Of a DNA stretch of 64,000 nucleotides, positions 1 to 11,225 are shown in pieces. The first letter of the stretch is position 1; each line of letters opens with the position of its first letter. A program made the position numbers and the translations under genes. The notes under the pieces were generated by a model that was given only the letters and a program-made list of their open reading frames with translations, searched no databases and had not been told where the DNA came from. The DNA comes from Pyrrhosoma nymphula. Its lineage: Eukaryota > Arthropoda > Insecta > Odonata > Coenagrionidae. The stretch covers positions 50,319,559-50,383,558 of the forward strand of contig OY754332.1 of the NCBI GenBank assembly GCA_963573305.1, given 5' to 3'.

Positions 1-301
1 GGAAATCTTGGAAATAATATTTTGAAATTCACTGTATGATTGTTTTGTAGTAATTTTGTGTCCTAAGTGGTGCAATATCATAATGAGTCATAGTTACTGA
101 TCTGCATGAATGATTTAAAGTATTTAGCATTTCTTTGCTGTTCACATATTGAAAAAATTGCTTTTTGAAATCCAAGTTTAGGTGTAAATATAAAATGACT
201 CACTCATTCGAATCATTTAACAGATGTGCCTCTCAGTTGGAAAATACAGAACTAGCTTTATAACATCTGGAAAAATATTCCCTGCGGTATATATTCCCTT
301 T

Positions 302-498
302 GTCGGCCTCGGTGGCGGCAGGGTAACGTCCTCGCCTGCTAACCCAAAGGTCGCGGGTTCGAATCCCGCCTGGGGAGGATTTTTCACTTCCCAGGACATG
401 GTTGTTTGTGCTTGTCAATTGTTGATTGTTAATACCCCGATGTAAAGGCCAATATAAGTGCTGTTTTCAGTGGTAATTAAAATAAATAAAATAAAATA
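302..498 (+). mobile_element. tRNA-Ser-like SINE in a G6PD intron
   Basis: The head has an A-box-like TGGCGGCAGGG and a perfect T-arm GCGGGTTCGAATCCCGC with the B box. The anticodon-like loop CTGCTAA would read GCT (Ser). The body ends in an A-rich tail of repeated AATAAA units (479-498). Antisense translation gives an RTRDL-type peptide often seen when such SINEs are mispredicted as genes. No clear target duplication was found. Confidence 0.8.
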
Positions 499-744
499 TC
501 TGTCATGGGTGCAATCCAGGCATCATGTGGATGATTGGGATAGACATATCACATAGGAATTTGGGCAATTTGGACTATACTGTGAAGGTTACTCTAGTTA
601 ATGTACAAGAATACTTAAGGTTTCTGTTGTATAGTTCTCCAAGTTAAATCCATATGTATGTCACCTTGAAGTTTGCTAGTTATAGGGACATTGGCAATCT
701 CTTGCTTTAATACTTCAGATTTCCTGATTTATTATTTTTTCCAG

Positions 745-905
745 GATGTTAAAATGCCCGATGCCTATGAAAGGCTTTTACTGGATGTATTTTGTGGTTC
801 ACAAATGCACTTTGTGAGGTCAGATGAACTTTCTGAAGCCTGGAGAGTTTTCACCCCTCTGCTTCATAAAATTGAAAAAGAGAAACCGAAGCCAATTTTG
901 TACAA
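745..905 (+). CDS. G6PD: Glucose-6-phosphate 1-dehydrogenase, internal exon near the C-terminus
   Basis: G6PD oxidises glucose-6-phosphate with NADP+ in the cytosol and opens the pentose phosphate pathway. The exon follows a pyrimidine-rich acceptor ending in ccag at 741-744 and starts in frame with DVKMPDAYERLLLDVFCG, then CGSQMHFVRSDEL and a segment with AWRVFTPLLH, which are conserved C-terminal G6PD blocks. It ends after TAC AA at a GTAAGT donor (906), so the last codon (Lys) is completed by the G at 2740. There are no stops or frameshifts. Upstream exons lie outside the window; positions 1-744 are intron, carrying a tRNA-derived SINE at 302-498. The family assignment comes from remembered protein motifs, not from a search, but the match is continuous over both exons. 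Confidence 0.95.
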
Positions 906-1210
906 GTAAGTTGTCCTTTATCACTATTGAGCATTTAAAATGATTTAGTTTGTGATTAAGAAGTTTGGGTGTGGTAGCAGTTATTGCTCTTATAGCAGTT
1001 ACTCTTGTTCTATTGAGTGGCTAATCAAGAAAATTCAATGGCTGTATTGGATAACGAGGCATTTACTCTCATAAATTTGCTAACTTGTACTTCTAGGATA
1101 TCTGAATGCAAGAAATTTGCAATGGAAAATATCATTACCCTGTACTAGGATTTGAACCAAGATCTCTTTAGTTTTTCAACCAGTTACTTTACCTACGTGT
1201 TCTTTCACTG

Positions 1211-1271
1211 CGAATTTTGTACCACTCTGACAGTGAAAGTGAAACTTGCACTGACAGAGTGGCTAAAATTC
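1211..1271. repeat. Imperfect inverted repeat (hairpin) in the last G6PD intron
   Basis: Arms 1211-1235 and 1249-1271 pair through CCACTCTGACAGTG and CACTGACAGAGTGG with one mismatch. The pairing extends outward through AATTTT and AAAATT, leaving a loop of about 13 nt. Its function is unknown; it could be a MITE remnant. Confidence 0.6.
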
Positions 1272-1714
1272 TCTCTGAAATAAATTACTCTGTGGACTAA
1301 AGCCAGGCAAATGAATATGTACTAGAAATACATGGCTTTGTATGCTTAGTACTGGTGTGAACATATAGTTTCTTTAAAGCCTCTCTGAAATTCTCTGTGG
1401 AAGAGGATGCCTGGTTAGTAGGTTGGTCCAAGATAATCAAAAGTCTTTGAATGTTTAACTCCGCCTGCCAAATCAATGGCAAATGACCAGAAAACTCTTA
1501 GTGCAAAATATTAACTCAATACACCAACCAGGGGTCATGCCCCATGCAGTTTGATTTTGTTAAATGATTGCCCTAAAAGCATATAGGGTAGCCAACACAA
1601 ATGAGGGCATTTAATGCATATTTCACAACCTCTTTCAGCCTTGAGTTTTGCTAGTCATTTGGCATCAAATTGGGGGCAGCATGAAAAATTGGAAGAGGTA
1701 TGATTTTTTGGGGC

Positions 1715-1985
1715 CTCCCTACTGGTTAGCTAAATTGGTTAGAGCACTTTTTGTAAATCCAAGGGTTCTGAGTTTGAATCCCAGTCCAGGTGAATGATTT
1801 TCATTAAGAATTTTAATTATTCATGTAATCTCCAGAGTGGATGAATGTGATGTTATACTGCTTTGAATTCTAGGGCAATAGTTAGACTCCTAAGTCCATT
1901 TGAGTTCCATCCCCGGGCACATCAGTTGTCCCAGGTGATTCTACCCCTTCCCCATCATCCTCTTCATCCATTTAACGTTTCCACT
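1715..1985 (+). mobile_element. Degenerate tRNA-derived SINE in a G6PD intron
   Basis: TTAGCTAAATTGGTTAGAGC resembles a tRNA D-arm/A box, and GAGTTTGAATCCC at 1770-1782 is a B box at the right spacing. The tRNA-unrelated body runs to roughly 1985. The 3' limit is approximate and no tail or duplication was identified. Confidence 0.6.
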
Positions 1986-2739
1986 TCCAGTCTGCAGCAA
2001 CTGAATGGCTAAACCTCCCGCTGAATGGTATCAAGTGAATGTTACTTTTATGTTGTTTTTCCACATGCCTTTCAGCTCAGTGGATGTGTACCAACAAAAT
2101 ATCTCCTTTGCATCCAGTGACATGAGCATAAGCCAAGGTTACTCTTGATTTCAAATGAGTGATATATCGAAGTGGAACACCACTCGTGACTTATATAATT
2201 TGAAGCCTCATTAAGTGAAAGAACACCTTGGATAAATGTCGTTTGTATGCTCACACATCATGTAACCCCATTCTAATAAAATACAGCAAAACCTTAGGAT
2301 GACACACTTCATTGGATGAATGTGTAGTTAAAACAAGTTGGTGGTGATTTCAGTGAATTGACCTTGATACTACCAAAACCATTTACTGGATCCAAGATAT
2401 TTGTTATGTCGTGGTTAATTGGCTTACTCTGTTTTTAGTTATGCTCTTTCTTTGACTTTTTTTTCTGAAAATGAACTATAGATACCTGTAATTAGCTAAT
2501 GATTGGTAATACTTGTGTCATAAACTAGGCAATATAAATACTTTTCTGTATCAAATTTGTGGTACCATCAGTTAAATTTTATGCATCACTTCACCTTCAG
2601 AGTATTGCTAAGTTGAAACAAATGCTGTTGTGTGAAGTTTTATTTTCAAATATGTGATCATGTTTCATTTATATGGTGGTGATACAGTGAATGTTGAATC
2701 AACAAATGACTTGATGCTCTTTCATATGCTTTTCTCCAG

Positions 2740-2836
2740 GTATGGGTCACGTGGTCCTAAGGAGGGTGATGAAATGTGCTGGAAGAATAATTTTCTCTAC
2801 TATGGCTCTTACAAGTGGGTGGAGCCTAAAATGTGA
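2740..2836 (+). CDS. G6PD: Glucose-6-phosphate 1-dehydrogenase, terminal coding exon
   Basis: This is the last coding exon of G6PD. The acceptor is tttctccag at 2731-2739. The first base completes the split Lys codon, and the frame continues YGSRGPKEGDEM, then a segment ending YYGSYKWVEPKM and TGA at 2834-2836. YGSRGPKE and YKWV are hallmark C-terminal residues of G6PD in animals, and the family normally ends a few residues after this motif, so the stop looks authentic. The intron before it (906-2739) is about 1.8 kb and contains a hairpin at 1211-1271 and a SINE-like unit from about 1715. A second overlapping reading frame (2742-3002) is only a shadow. Confidence 0.95.
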
Positions 2837-3310
2837 TCATTGCAATAAAGAAAAGGTTGAGTGGATGAAGAAGGGCTGTGCGAAACTGCAATTCTCAAAA
2901 GACTCTCGGATTCAAGTAGAATTATGGCTATCTATTCAGGGATATTCAATGTGGATAATTTTTGTAATCTTAAATCAAAGCTTCAAAAACTGCGTATATT
3001 AGGCAGATTGTTTTAATAACTGTTCCTGGGAACCAGCATACTTTACCTGCTGAAATTAGTTATTTTCGTGGGTATGAACTGTGGAAGAGTGACATACCTT
3101 ATAAAATATGATATTTACGGAGGATTACTTGGGACTGTTCTTTGAATGCTTTGCTCTTGCATCAGTTGGGTGCTTGTTGTGGAAATGTTTGAAAACTCTG
3201 ATATTTTCATATTTTTATTTTATATATTTAATGCAGATAATTATGAAACAATAATTATTTATAAAATCTGCACCTTAACATGAAATAATAAATTAATACT
3301 TAACAATCTT
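2837..3310 (+). other. Probable G6PD 3' UTR
   Basis: Non-coding sequence directly after the G6PD stop. The first plausible polyadenylation signal at a useful distance is AATAAA at 3287-3292. An AATAAA-like string at about 2843 is too close to the stop to be the main signal. Further signals lie near 4165 and 4263, so the true end is uncertain. Confidence 0.45.
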
Positions 3311-5261
3311 TTGTCGGGGTGTACCACCAAGTGCCTTTGTAATTTTTTTTCCAATCTGGCCATCAGAATGTACCAATAATGAGTTCCTAATGTGGCTCAT
3401 TTTCTGAATTGTAACGAATTTCATTGACTTAAGCGATGTTATGGGAAAGATGATTTCACTGAGAAATGTGTCCTGTGGTGCCACTGATATGATTGCACAG
3501 TATTGTGTTCGCAATAGTATTTTTGAGAATTTATAATTGTGATATAAACTTATCTGTACCATTCTGCCTTATGGATATGAATTTCATGTACACATACCTG
3601 GCCTGGTTCAGATATTGTTTGATGTTGTTAAATGGGAGGCCATTGAGGCCTTACCTATTGAAATCAATGCACAAGAGCTTCATTGAAAGAAACTGCAATG
3701 CCTATTAACCTTTGGCTCATGTGAGTTAAGTGGTGATTTTTATTTTCCATGTTACAAATTCACATTACGAGGTTTAGTTTACGCCCTTCACGCCCTTCAT
3801 GCTCTAAAGATTTAGCTTTGTGTGAATATTTGTGGTTTAAGGGTTATGGTTGCACCTAATATGCTGGATAACAGCATTGATTACTAGCACAGGCACAAAC
3901 ACAATTTGAAATTTTATTGTTTTCAGAATTAATTAGGCCCTGCGACAGATTCCAAAGACCTAAAATCCACATGAAATCAGTGACAGTTAGGAAGGTGTGA
4001 ATGCTTGTTCTCTCATTTGGTTGATGAAGGAATGTAACATTCACATTATATTTTGATGTGCCTTTGAGAAATATGATATTTTTTATTCTGATTATTATCG
4101 TGTTAGTAATTTGAAAGAGAATGGACCAACCTTTTTATTTAATCTAGGTATTTGATGGATTTTAAAATAAAGCTGTGGTGATATTTTTTATTAGCGGTTA
4201 AAGTTGATATTTCCAGGGAACAATTTTACATTAATGCTTTGATGCAATTAAGCATATCAAAAAATAAAGAGTATACTCTATCATTGAAATTTTGCATATT
4301 TTCTTCCTATGGAGAAATATAATCTGCATGGCATGAAAAACTTAAGCTTTCAAATGTTTGTCTGTGTAAAGATTGAAATACTTCTGAGGAACATTACCCA
4401 CTCACCAAAAAAAGCAATTAAGCCAAAATGATGCTTGAAGTATAGTAGTAATCTGAACATTATGGTTAAAACCTACCAGGATTGTTAAAGCATCTAATGC
4501 CAGATTTAAAGTCATGTGTGTTGATGATAAAAATTCAAATGTATGTCAAATGGGTCGGGATTTTGTGAATTATATTTAAAATGTTTGTAATCTAAAGTGC
4601 TTAGCACTCCATCATGTCAAAAATGCTCACTTTGTCTTTTGTGCAGTTGACATTCAGACATTCCTTTTTTCGCTGTGTGGTAAACTCATGAAGGAATCAT
4701 ACTAGCTATTTATATTTTTGTTACTTTGTTTATGTTGATGGGCTCAGTTTTCAGCCTTGATGTATGTTCATATTAAAATATTTGTCAGTTTATTGTGTGC
4801 CTAGTCATTATGCCTGTTTATCACTTAGATACATTTGTTGTAATGGGAAATATTTTTGTTTGGAGCATATGGAAGCAATGGATTTTTTCTGCTCCAATGT
4901 TACTTTTTCTTTTAGCCCTTAATTATATAGCTGGGTTAGAGAACATTGATTTAAACATGGTTATCTAGTTGTTTTGGTTCCTACATTCATTTTAGTCATT
5001 GTAGTATGAAGACACTACATACGATTAATTTCCTCGAGAGAACCACACTTAAGGTATGTATTTAGCCATTCAATTGAATTTATATTGAATTGCATTTTTT
5101 GATTAAGTTTCATGGTAGTTTTAAGAATTCTGCATTTTCTATTCCATGCTATGAGCTTTATAGGAAAAGAACTGGCTCTCCAATCTAAAATGTATGGTTA
5201 TCACTCAACAGATAGCATGATTGAAATTATGTAGTGGCTATGGGGCTTTATTGTTAACTTG
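3311..5261. other. AT-rich intergenic or extended 3' UTR, no gene seen
   Basis: Short reading frames on both strands lack family motifs, splice context or coding-like codon use. No TIR, SINE head or LINE motif was recognised. Confidence 0.5.
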
Positions 5262-5329
5262 TGCCGAGATAGCTCAGGTGTTGTAATAGGAGAATAATTC
5301 CTGCACACAAGTATCCACTTCAAACGGAC
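5262..5329 (+). repeat. Partial tRNA-like sequence
   Basis: GCCGAGATAGCTCAGGTG resembles a tRNA acceptor/D-arm start with an A box, but there is no convincing B box before the gypsy fragment begins. It could be the head of a truncated SINE. Confidence 0.3.
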
Positions 5330-5543
5330 TTAAGAGTGGAGGGGTGTGGTCTGGGTCTCTCTCATTCCTAGGATGAGACACATCCCTTGGAAAACTTCAT
5401 AGTCCAAGTTTTGCTTTTGATCAATTTGTAGTTCCCTGGGGACACCACACCTACTATTGTAGTTTTCTGTAAATTTTTCCACCACCGTGGTCTTCTCTTG
5501 ATGAGAAATTGCATAGTAAAATAACCGATGACTGCCATGACAT

Positions 5544-5917
5544 TGTAGATTGTATGGGTGTGCTAGGGCCTTCTGGAGCCCTCCTGGCACTCAGACATTT
5601 TGGTCCGTTGTGCCATCCCACATTTTACCTGCCTGCCACTTGCAGACAGGGGACAAGAGCACCACGGTAGAAATATGGAGGAGGGGTCACCCCCAACCTT
5701 CTCAGTACAGGTATGGAAGAGGGTCACCTCCCTCCAACCTTCCGGTCTAGGTCTACCCTCCGGCCTCCCGGTATAGGTCTGGAGGAGTGCCACCTCTCCA
5801 CCCACCCTCGTAGATGTATGGAGGAGGGCCACCCCTCCAATACCCATCCGAGCCAAACGTTACTTACTTCGGTGATCTGACAAGAACCGGTGTTTCAACG
5901 TGGCTAGGCCCTTGCCC
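5544..5917 (-). mobile_element. 5S rRNA-derived SINE inside gypsy integrase
   Basis: On the minus strand from 5917, the sequence carries CCACGTTGAAACACCGGTTC, ATCACCGAAGTAAGTAACG and GGCTCGGATGGG. These match, in order, the animal 5S rRNA segments CCACGTTGAA, GATCACCGAAGTTAAGCAACG-type box A, and GGATGGG-type box C. The insert is flanked by a 14-bp direct repeat GACTGCCATGACAT (5530-5543 and 5918-5931), and removing it rejoins the gypsy integrase frame. The body, about 5670-5836, is four to five degenerate 37-43 bp repeats rich in GGAGGAGGG. This fits a SINE3-class element with an internal pol III promoter. It is not a functional 5S gene: it covers about 80 bases of 5S and has a divergent box C end. 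Confidence 0.82.
5670..5836. repeat. Degenerate tandem repeat in the SINE body
   Basis: Four to five units of about 37-43 bp, each with ATGGAGGAGGG-like and CCACC...CCAACC-like blocks separated by a variable GTAGGT-type joint. Units start near 5674, 5714, 5780 and 5819. Confidence 0.65.
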
Positions 5918-6567
5918 GACTGCCATGACATACTTATTGCCACCCTTGGTCCATGGGAATGGCCCAGCTATATCTAATACTGCTCTTTAGAAGGAACATC
6001 CATGTTATAGATTCTAAATTTCTCCCTGGCTTTCTTACAAGGCCAGGAAAGCATGCGTATCATAACTTCTACACCATAATTCCACATCATCTCAGCGATG
6101 GGGCCAGTAGAAGCATTGTCGGACTTAGACAAAGGTCCTTTTTGCACCGTGATAACCTATTTCTCCACAGCGAATTTCTCGCAGCTCTTCTTCAACCATG
6201 GGTCTAGGGAAAATCACTTGCATCCTTCACGATATGCCATTGACAGACTCCCAATGCCTTTTAAGTGCACAATTTTCCAAGGAGAGGGAGTCTCACTGCG
6301 CCCAGTAGCTTTTTTTTTTACTGTTTTGCTTGTGTCAGAAATGTTCTCCCAGCGTGGTTGCTCGCTGCCTATTTTCCACTCTAGTAGTGGTCCAATCTCC
6401 TCGTTTTGGCTAGTGCCATAATTACTTGACCATCTGTTCACATGTCTGATATCTGAAGTTACTCTCTTTCTACTTCAGCACAATATTCTCTGTCCTCTGT
6501 ATGAAAAAATTGACATTTGGCTATGCTTGGACATAGTGAGAGCACGTCAGCATTTGTATGTGCTCTT

Positions 6568-7693
6568 CAGTGGCGAGGGGTGTGGTCATCTATGGATGCG
6601 CCGATGACTACAGCAGAATGTAAAAAACTAAGAACTTTAAAGTTTTTTTAAGAAGAACAGAAAACAACTAGAGCAGTAGAAAAGTAGTGCTCTGGTAGAA
6701 AAATGTCATATACAAAGGTATTCGTACCATAATTTGTCGAAGAACTTTCGTAAAAACACCAACTTCGAGCAATAGATTCTCTCTGCTCAGAGAATCTGAT
6801 TCGGCGGCAGTACTGCTTCCCGCGCCCATCCCCTCCACTGGCGATGTCATCTCTAGCTTTGTCGCATCCGTTGCTCGTTCGGCTACTATCGGCTCCGCTC
6901 GGCAACTCTCGCCAGAATCGCGTGGAGGAATGGAGTTTTGAAACTTGTAACACGTTTGGCTTTGTTTTGGTGCCAGAGGTTGAGTGTTCGTGTTGTGTTA
7001 TTGTTTTACATTTATAATTATTTGTGCCGAATTATATTCGATATGGATATCAGTTATACAGGGATTAGGCATTTTGTTATTGTAAAATGGCATATTTGAT
7101 AAATATCTATGTGTTTTAAACGATACATTTGACAGGTTGACAGCCTAAGGTTATTTAAAAAAATGTCCCCTTTCAGCCAAATTGTTATTTAATTGTGAGT
7201 ATAATGCCTAATAGTGTCGAAAATTACCAGAATGGGTAACTTTAATTTCTTTATGCTAATAATGATTTCATTTTTACGCCAGTTTATTGTAGTGTTTTAA
7301 TGTATAACCTCTGCGCTTAAAAAATTACTATTTTTTGTCACATTGTCCCTGTTGTAACGCGAGTCCCACCTTTTACTAGCCGCAGCAATGTTCTGTGTGC
7401 GAAAGAAGACCAGTAGCGTAGCCAGTGGGGGCCAAGCCCCTCCCTCCCCCGCCTTTTGTCATAGCGCCCCTAAGCTGTGTATTTTTCCATTGAAATTTTA
7501 CATTTAAATTTAGTTTTTATTTAATTATAATGACAAAATATTTGTTTTATTGCCCATAGTAGGAAAACTAAGTCTGTATTACAGAGGCTAAAAATAGCTT
7601 TTGATATGTGTTTTTTCGGAGGGGGAATGATCATGTCTCGCGTCTGTCGGTGCGTCTGCGATGACTAGGCTAAAAGATCACGCTTCGCCACTG
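6568..7693. mobile_element. hAT-type DNA transposon (non-autonomous) in gypsy
   Basis: The ends are CAGTGGCGAGG and CTTCGCCACTG, hAT-style terminal inverted repeats, with an exact 8-bp duplication GTGCTCTT at 6560-6567 and 7694-7701. The 1126-bp interior has no transposase I can recognise. A minus-strand reading frame (6648-6953) has no known motif. An internal CAGTAGCGTAGCC at about 7411 looks like another hAT end and may mark a nested or chimeric relative. The insertion splits the gypsy RNase H/integrase region. Confidence 0.85.
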
Positions 7694-8342
7694 GTGCTCT
7701 TCCTTTCCAATGCACTATGGTGGAGTGGTAATTCTGAAGTTGTTCTTATCAGGGATTGACGGGGCCCTATGGGTTCTTCAACGTCAACAGCCATTTCAGC
7801 GCTTCACGATCTGTTCTTATGGTGAATGTTCTTCCATGCAGATAACGTTGAGTGTGGAAAATGGACTTGGCGATTTCTGGAGGCTCCAAATAGGTGGAAT
7901 CGTGATTCCGCTCTAGATTTCTTAGTCCCTTACTGAAGAAAGCTATGGCCCATTCATCCCACTTCTGGTTTTATCACAATACAGCCCCAATACCATCCTG
8001 ACTAGCATCGGCATCCTTCATCCCGTGGGTACGCTAGAACAGGTGCGCTGATGAAACTAAGTTTCATCTGATAAAACGCCCCTTAGTATTCCTTGCTCCA
8101 TGCGAAGGATTGACATTCTCTGTCAACCGATGTAAAGGTTTCGCGACTGCTGAAAATCTCTCAACTAACCTCCGGTAATATGAAAGTAGCAGAGGAAACT
8201 ATTTCAAAAGATTCTAGGGGAACGTTGGTCCCTCACTGTCAGAACTGTATCAGCATTCACGTACACTCCCTGACTGATACACTACTTTGAGACGCAAATT
8301 TGCTCCACGACGCCTCGGAGGAACGTTCTTGAGAGTCTGGAG

Positions 8343-8833
8343 CAGTGGCGGATACAGAAAAAACTCAAGGGGGTGGGGGGGCGCAAGTTATCGCGACGAT
8401 TGTAGCTTTCAAACTGACTGCCTGGCAGCGACTCTGCTTCCCTTATTTATGTAGCTCGGTTGTTTCGAGAACATTCGGTGCCAGAATGTTCGCTTCTAGA
8501 CTTTTAAGGAGTGTGAACAAATACAAACTGTAGAATATTCGCGATTTTTCTCGAAAAAATGCCAGACAGAATAATGTATCGAGATCTCTAGAATGGCCGC
8601 GACTTTTCTCGTAGGTTAGCTATCTATGTGCCAGACAGAAACGTATAAAATACGATGACGCGGACGCGCACGCGTGCTACATACGAAAGTACAACTACTC
8701 GATAACTCGACTCAGAGTCGACTGACGAAAGACGAACGAATAGCGTGCGGGCTGACTGGCGGGGGCGGCGCGGGCGGCAATGCGAGCGGCCCCGCAAGGG
8801 GGGGCGCGCGCCCCCCATATGTATCCGCCAATG
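8343..8833. mobile_element. hAT-type MITE in gypsy reverse transcriptase
   Basis: Starts CAGTGGCGGATAC, ends GTATCCGCCAATG (one mismatch in the TIR), and is bracketed by an exact 8-bp duplication GTCTGGAG at 8335-8342 and 8834-8841. It is 491 bp. The interior near both ends is G/C-tract rich (GGGGGTGGGG near 8370 and a GGGGCGCGCG block near 8800). No coding capacity was seen. Confidence 0.88.
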
Positions 8834-9509
8834 GTCTGGAGTCCCTCCTTGAATTATTTTTCTGGGGCAATAATGTTGTCGAGATACACTAGGCACTGAG
8901 ACCAAGTCAACCCTTTTAATACTAGTTCCATTAGCCGTTCGGAAGCGGCCGCAGCTTTGCATAGTCCAAAGGGCATCATTTTAAACTGCTAAAGACTTAC
9001 CGCGGTGGTGAATGCATTCTCCTCGCGATTCTCGGGGTCTAATCCCACTTTCCAGCGTCCCGATTGAAGGCCAGGAAAACCAAAATGAGTCTGGTTATGC
9101 GTCTATCGTGTCCTCAAATCGTGGTAGAGGGAATTAACATTTATTTGTGTCGGCATTAGTGCTCTGTGGTCGACGCAAAAGCGCGTCTTTACATCCTTTT
9201 TCTTCACGACGGCTATAGTGGATGCTCACGGTCCGAAGGAGGGTTCTATTTACGTCTTGCCTGATCAGTGATTATCTCTAGATTCAGCAAATTTATTTCC
9301 CTTTTCCTTGCCCAAGGGATTCGACGAAGGCCTTTTTTCTTCAATTGTTTTTCCCCCTCGTCCATTATACGTTGAACGAGATTTGTGTGTCCCAAATCTT
9401 CACTTGTCGTGACAAAGACATCTGGGAATTCTATAAGGAGGTACTTCAGACTCAGGCGCTCGTTTGGTGCAAGTTCTTGGACTCAATGTTGAAAGAGAGC
9501 GTCTAATTC

Positions 9510-9880
9510 CGCTGTTAGTGTGTCCTTGGAAATTCGGTTTTCAGATGGCTCAGAACGTGGCTATGTGGCAGTTGTTTACTTGCGTTCTGTCTCTTCAAGT
9601 GGCGACATAGATATAAATCGTCTGTCGGCTAATTGTAAGACTAAAGTTGCCGCGATAAAAACAATTTCTCTTCCGAAATTGAAATTGTCTGGAGCTTTAC
9701 TTTCAATCAAAATTATGCGCCGTATAAATGATACGATCACTAATCGAAAATTTCATGTCACAATGAGTGCAATGACCGATTCAATTATCGTTCTATCATG
9801 GTTATGCCATCAATATATCTCCTCGTCTACCTAACATTTTTGTGGCCTTCTTTCGGAAAGGGAATTTTTCTTGATACTAG
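9510..9880 (+). pseudogene. BEL/Pao retrotransposon pol fragment (RNase H-like region)
   Basis: The frame from 9520 reads FSDGSERGYVAVVYLRS, then CKTKVAAIKTISLPKLKLSG, a LLSIKIMRR helix and MTDSIIVLSWL. This follows the BEL/Pao block in which F.DAS..AYGAVVYLR is followed by K.KVAP.K..LPRLEL.GA and TDS..VL.WL. A frameshift near 9815 moves the next homologous segment (PRLPNIFVAFF) to another frame. It is truncated at both ends and abuts the gypsy fragment of opposite orientation. Confidence 0.8.
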
Positions 9881-9989
9881 CTCCTTAGCGCCACGCGTGA
9901 ATATTTCAAATAATATGTTTTCTGTTAGATCAAAGAGATTTAACGCAGCCTATTCACTGAAAAATTTGAAATATAAATACATTTAACAG

Positions 9990-11225
9990 AAACCACTATT
10001 TTTTTTATCACTTTTGGCACTTCATTATAATCACATTCATAAGTATCGGACTTGAAATGAAGCGGAAAAATTAATACTAATTGATTGTTAGAACCTTGCA
10101 AAGTTTCACCAAAACCGGGAGAATGGATTTTTAAGTTAATGTAAACAGGTTCTGTTTTTGATCTCCGCCGAAATTCTCGTAAGGGAAAAATGAACAGGGG
10201 AACCATTTATGGTTGTTATAAATGATATATTATTCAATATATTGGAACAATCTTCAACGTTAAAACTTTCCAATGAATTAAAGCTATGATTTTACAAAGT
10301 CCCATTAAAGTCGATTCCGTTATCGGCCAATTGACCGCAATTCCCAATGTAAATCCGGTCGCTAGGCCCACGCAGCGTCTAAACCCTCGCTCGCCTACTT
10401 TCGCTTCGTGTAAGCCTCCTCCCTCCGCATCGTTGTCTCATTTTACGTTTCCTTTCTCTTCGCCACCGTTTAGTTTTTAGTTCCCTGACGGTTCTCTTCC
10501 GCTTTATGAATACTTCATCCTCTGTTTCGTCTCCACTTCCTGGGCGCCCCCCTCAGAATTATTCTCGCCAAGGCATCGAAGTTCCTCTCCATCCCTTTAC
10601 TTTCCAGCCCATATCTGCAGCACCACATTCTTTTCTTACTGTAGGGTATCCTTTTACATCTTCAACTACCGTTTCTTCATCCTTCAGTGTCACCATAGAG
10701 TAAGCATATTAAGCGTAAGTATACTTACTCTATGGTGTCACACATCAAAATCCTGAACTACTGTAAAAGTTTCTTCTAATACCCTCCCCAAATCTCAACT
10801 TTTTCTGATTTTCGGAGAGATTTTATTTCTTTCAACATTTCCTTTAACTCATTTCAGTAATGAGCACTGTTCTAAAATGGTGGCGAGGTGCTATCAGTTG
10901 ACAGCTTCCATGCCAGAACGGCATCATAATAGGCTTTAATATAGAAAAAGTGTAAGTAGTCACTGGGAAAGTTTGACAGTCTTCCTTTAGAATTTTAAAG
11001 GTTTATGTGACCATCTTTGAAGTGATTGCTAAGATATTTTGTGGGTAACTTTAATTTTTCTCTGGGATAGATTTCTTGCATTTATTTAAAATTTTTTTCA
11101 ATTCTTCTTTGGAAATTATTGCCTGACATTTAATCATATATCTTATCATTATGTACACATTCTTTTATTTTTGTCATTAGAATTCCAATTTTTGCATGTT
11201 TTATTTTTCTGCTGTGTCTGTTATT
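9990..11225. other. Unassigned region with one short hairpin
   Basis: Short frames at 10286-10480 and 10506-10703 are Ser/Pro-rich without recognisable domains. The region is AT-rich towards 11 kb. The inverted repeat at 10691-10737 is listed separately. Confidence 0.4.
10691..10737. repeat. Perfect 14-bp inverted repeat
   Basis: CACCATAGAGTAAG (10691-10704) pairs with CTTACTCTATGGTG (10724-10737) across a 19-nt spacer. It could be the junction of two facing element ends. Confidence 0.6.

Larger units (their letters stand above)
5330..9505 (-). mobile_element. Decayed Ty3/gypsy retrotransposon pol, interrupted by three insertions
   Basis: Read right to left on the minus strand, the order is that of gypsy pol. 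The RT entry segment has FPDVFVTTSEDLGHTNLV near 9400-9440, RIPWARKREI, then KKKDVKTRFCVDHRAL near 9180-9220. The palm has MMPFGLCKAA near 8960 and VYLDNII near 8880, where the family has YLDD. An RT thumb/RNase H segment with VERFSAVAKPLHRLTE is near 8130, and the RNase H end with NADVLSLCPS is near 6540. The integrase has DIAGPFPWTKGGNKYV near 5940 and CGVPRELQIDQKQNLDY followed by TTPLHS near 5335-5450. Many stops and frameshifts make it non-functional. No LTR was recognised. Insertions at 8343-8833, 6568-7693 and 5544-5917 split it, and the reading order is restored when they are removed. Confidence 0.88.

Noticed and set aside
302..380. A functional tRNA-Ser gene
   Set aside because: The T-arm is perfect, but the acceptor arm does not pair and an A-rich tail follows, so it is a SINE.
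224..445. Overlapping 60-73 residue frames on both strands near the window start
   Set aside because: They are translations of a tRNA-type SINE; the RTRDL-like peptide is a known artefact of such repeats.
5837..5917. A functional 5S rRNA gene
   Set aside because: Only about 80 bases match, box C is altered, and it lies in an insert with a target duplication and repeat body.
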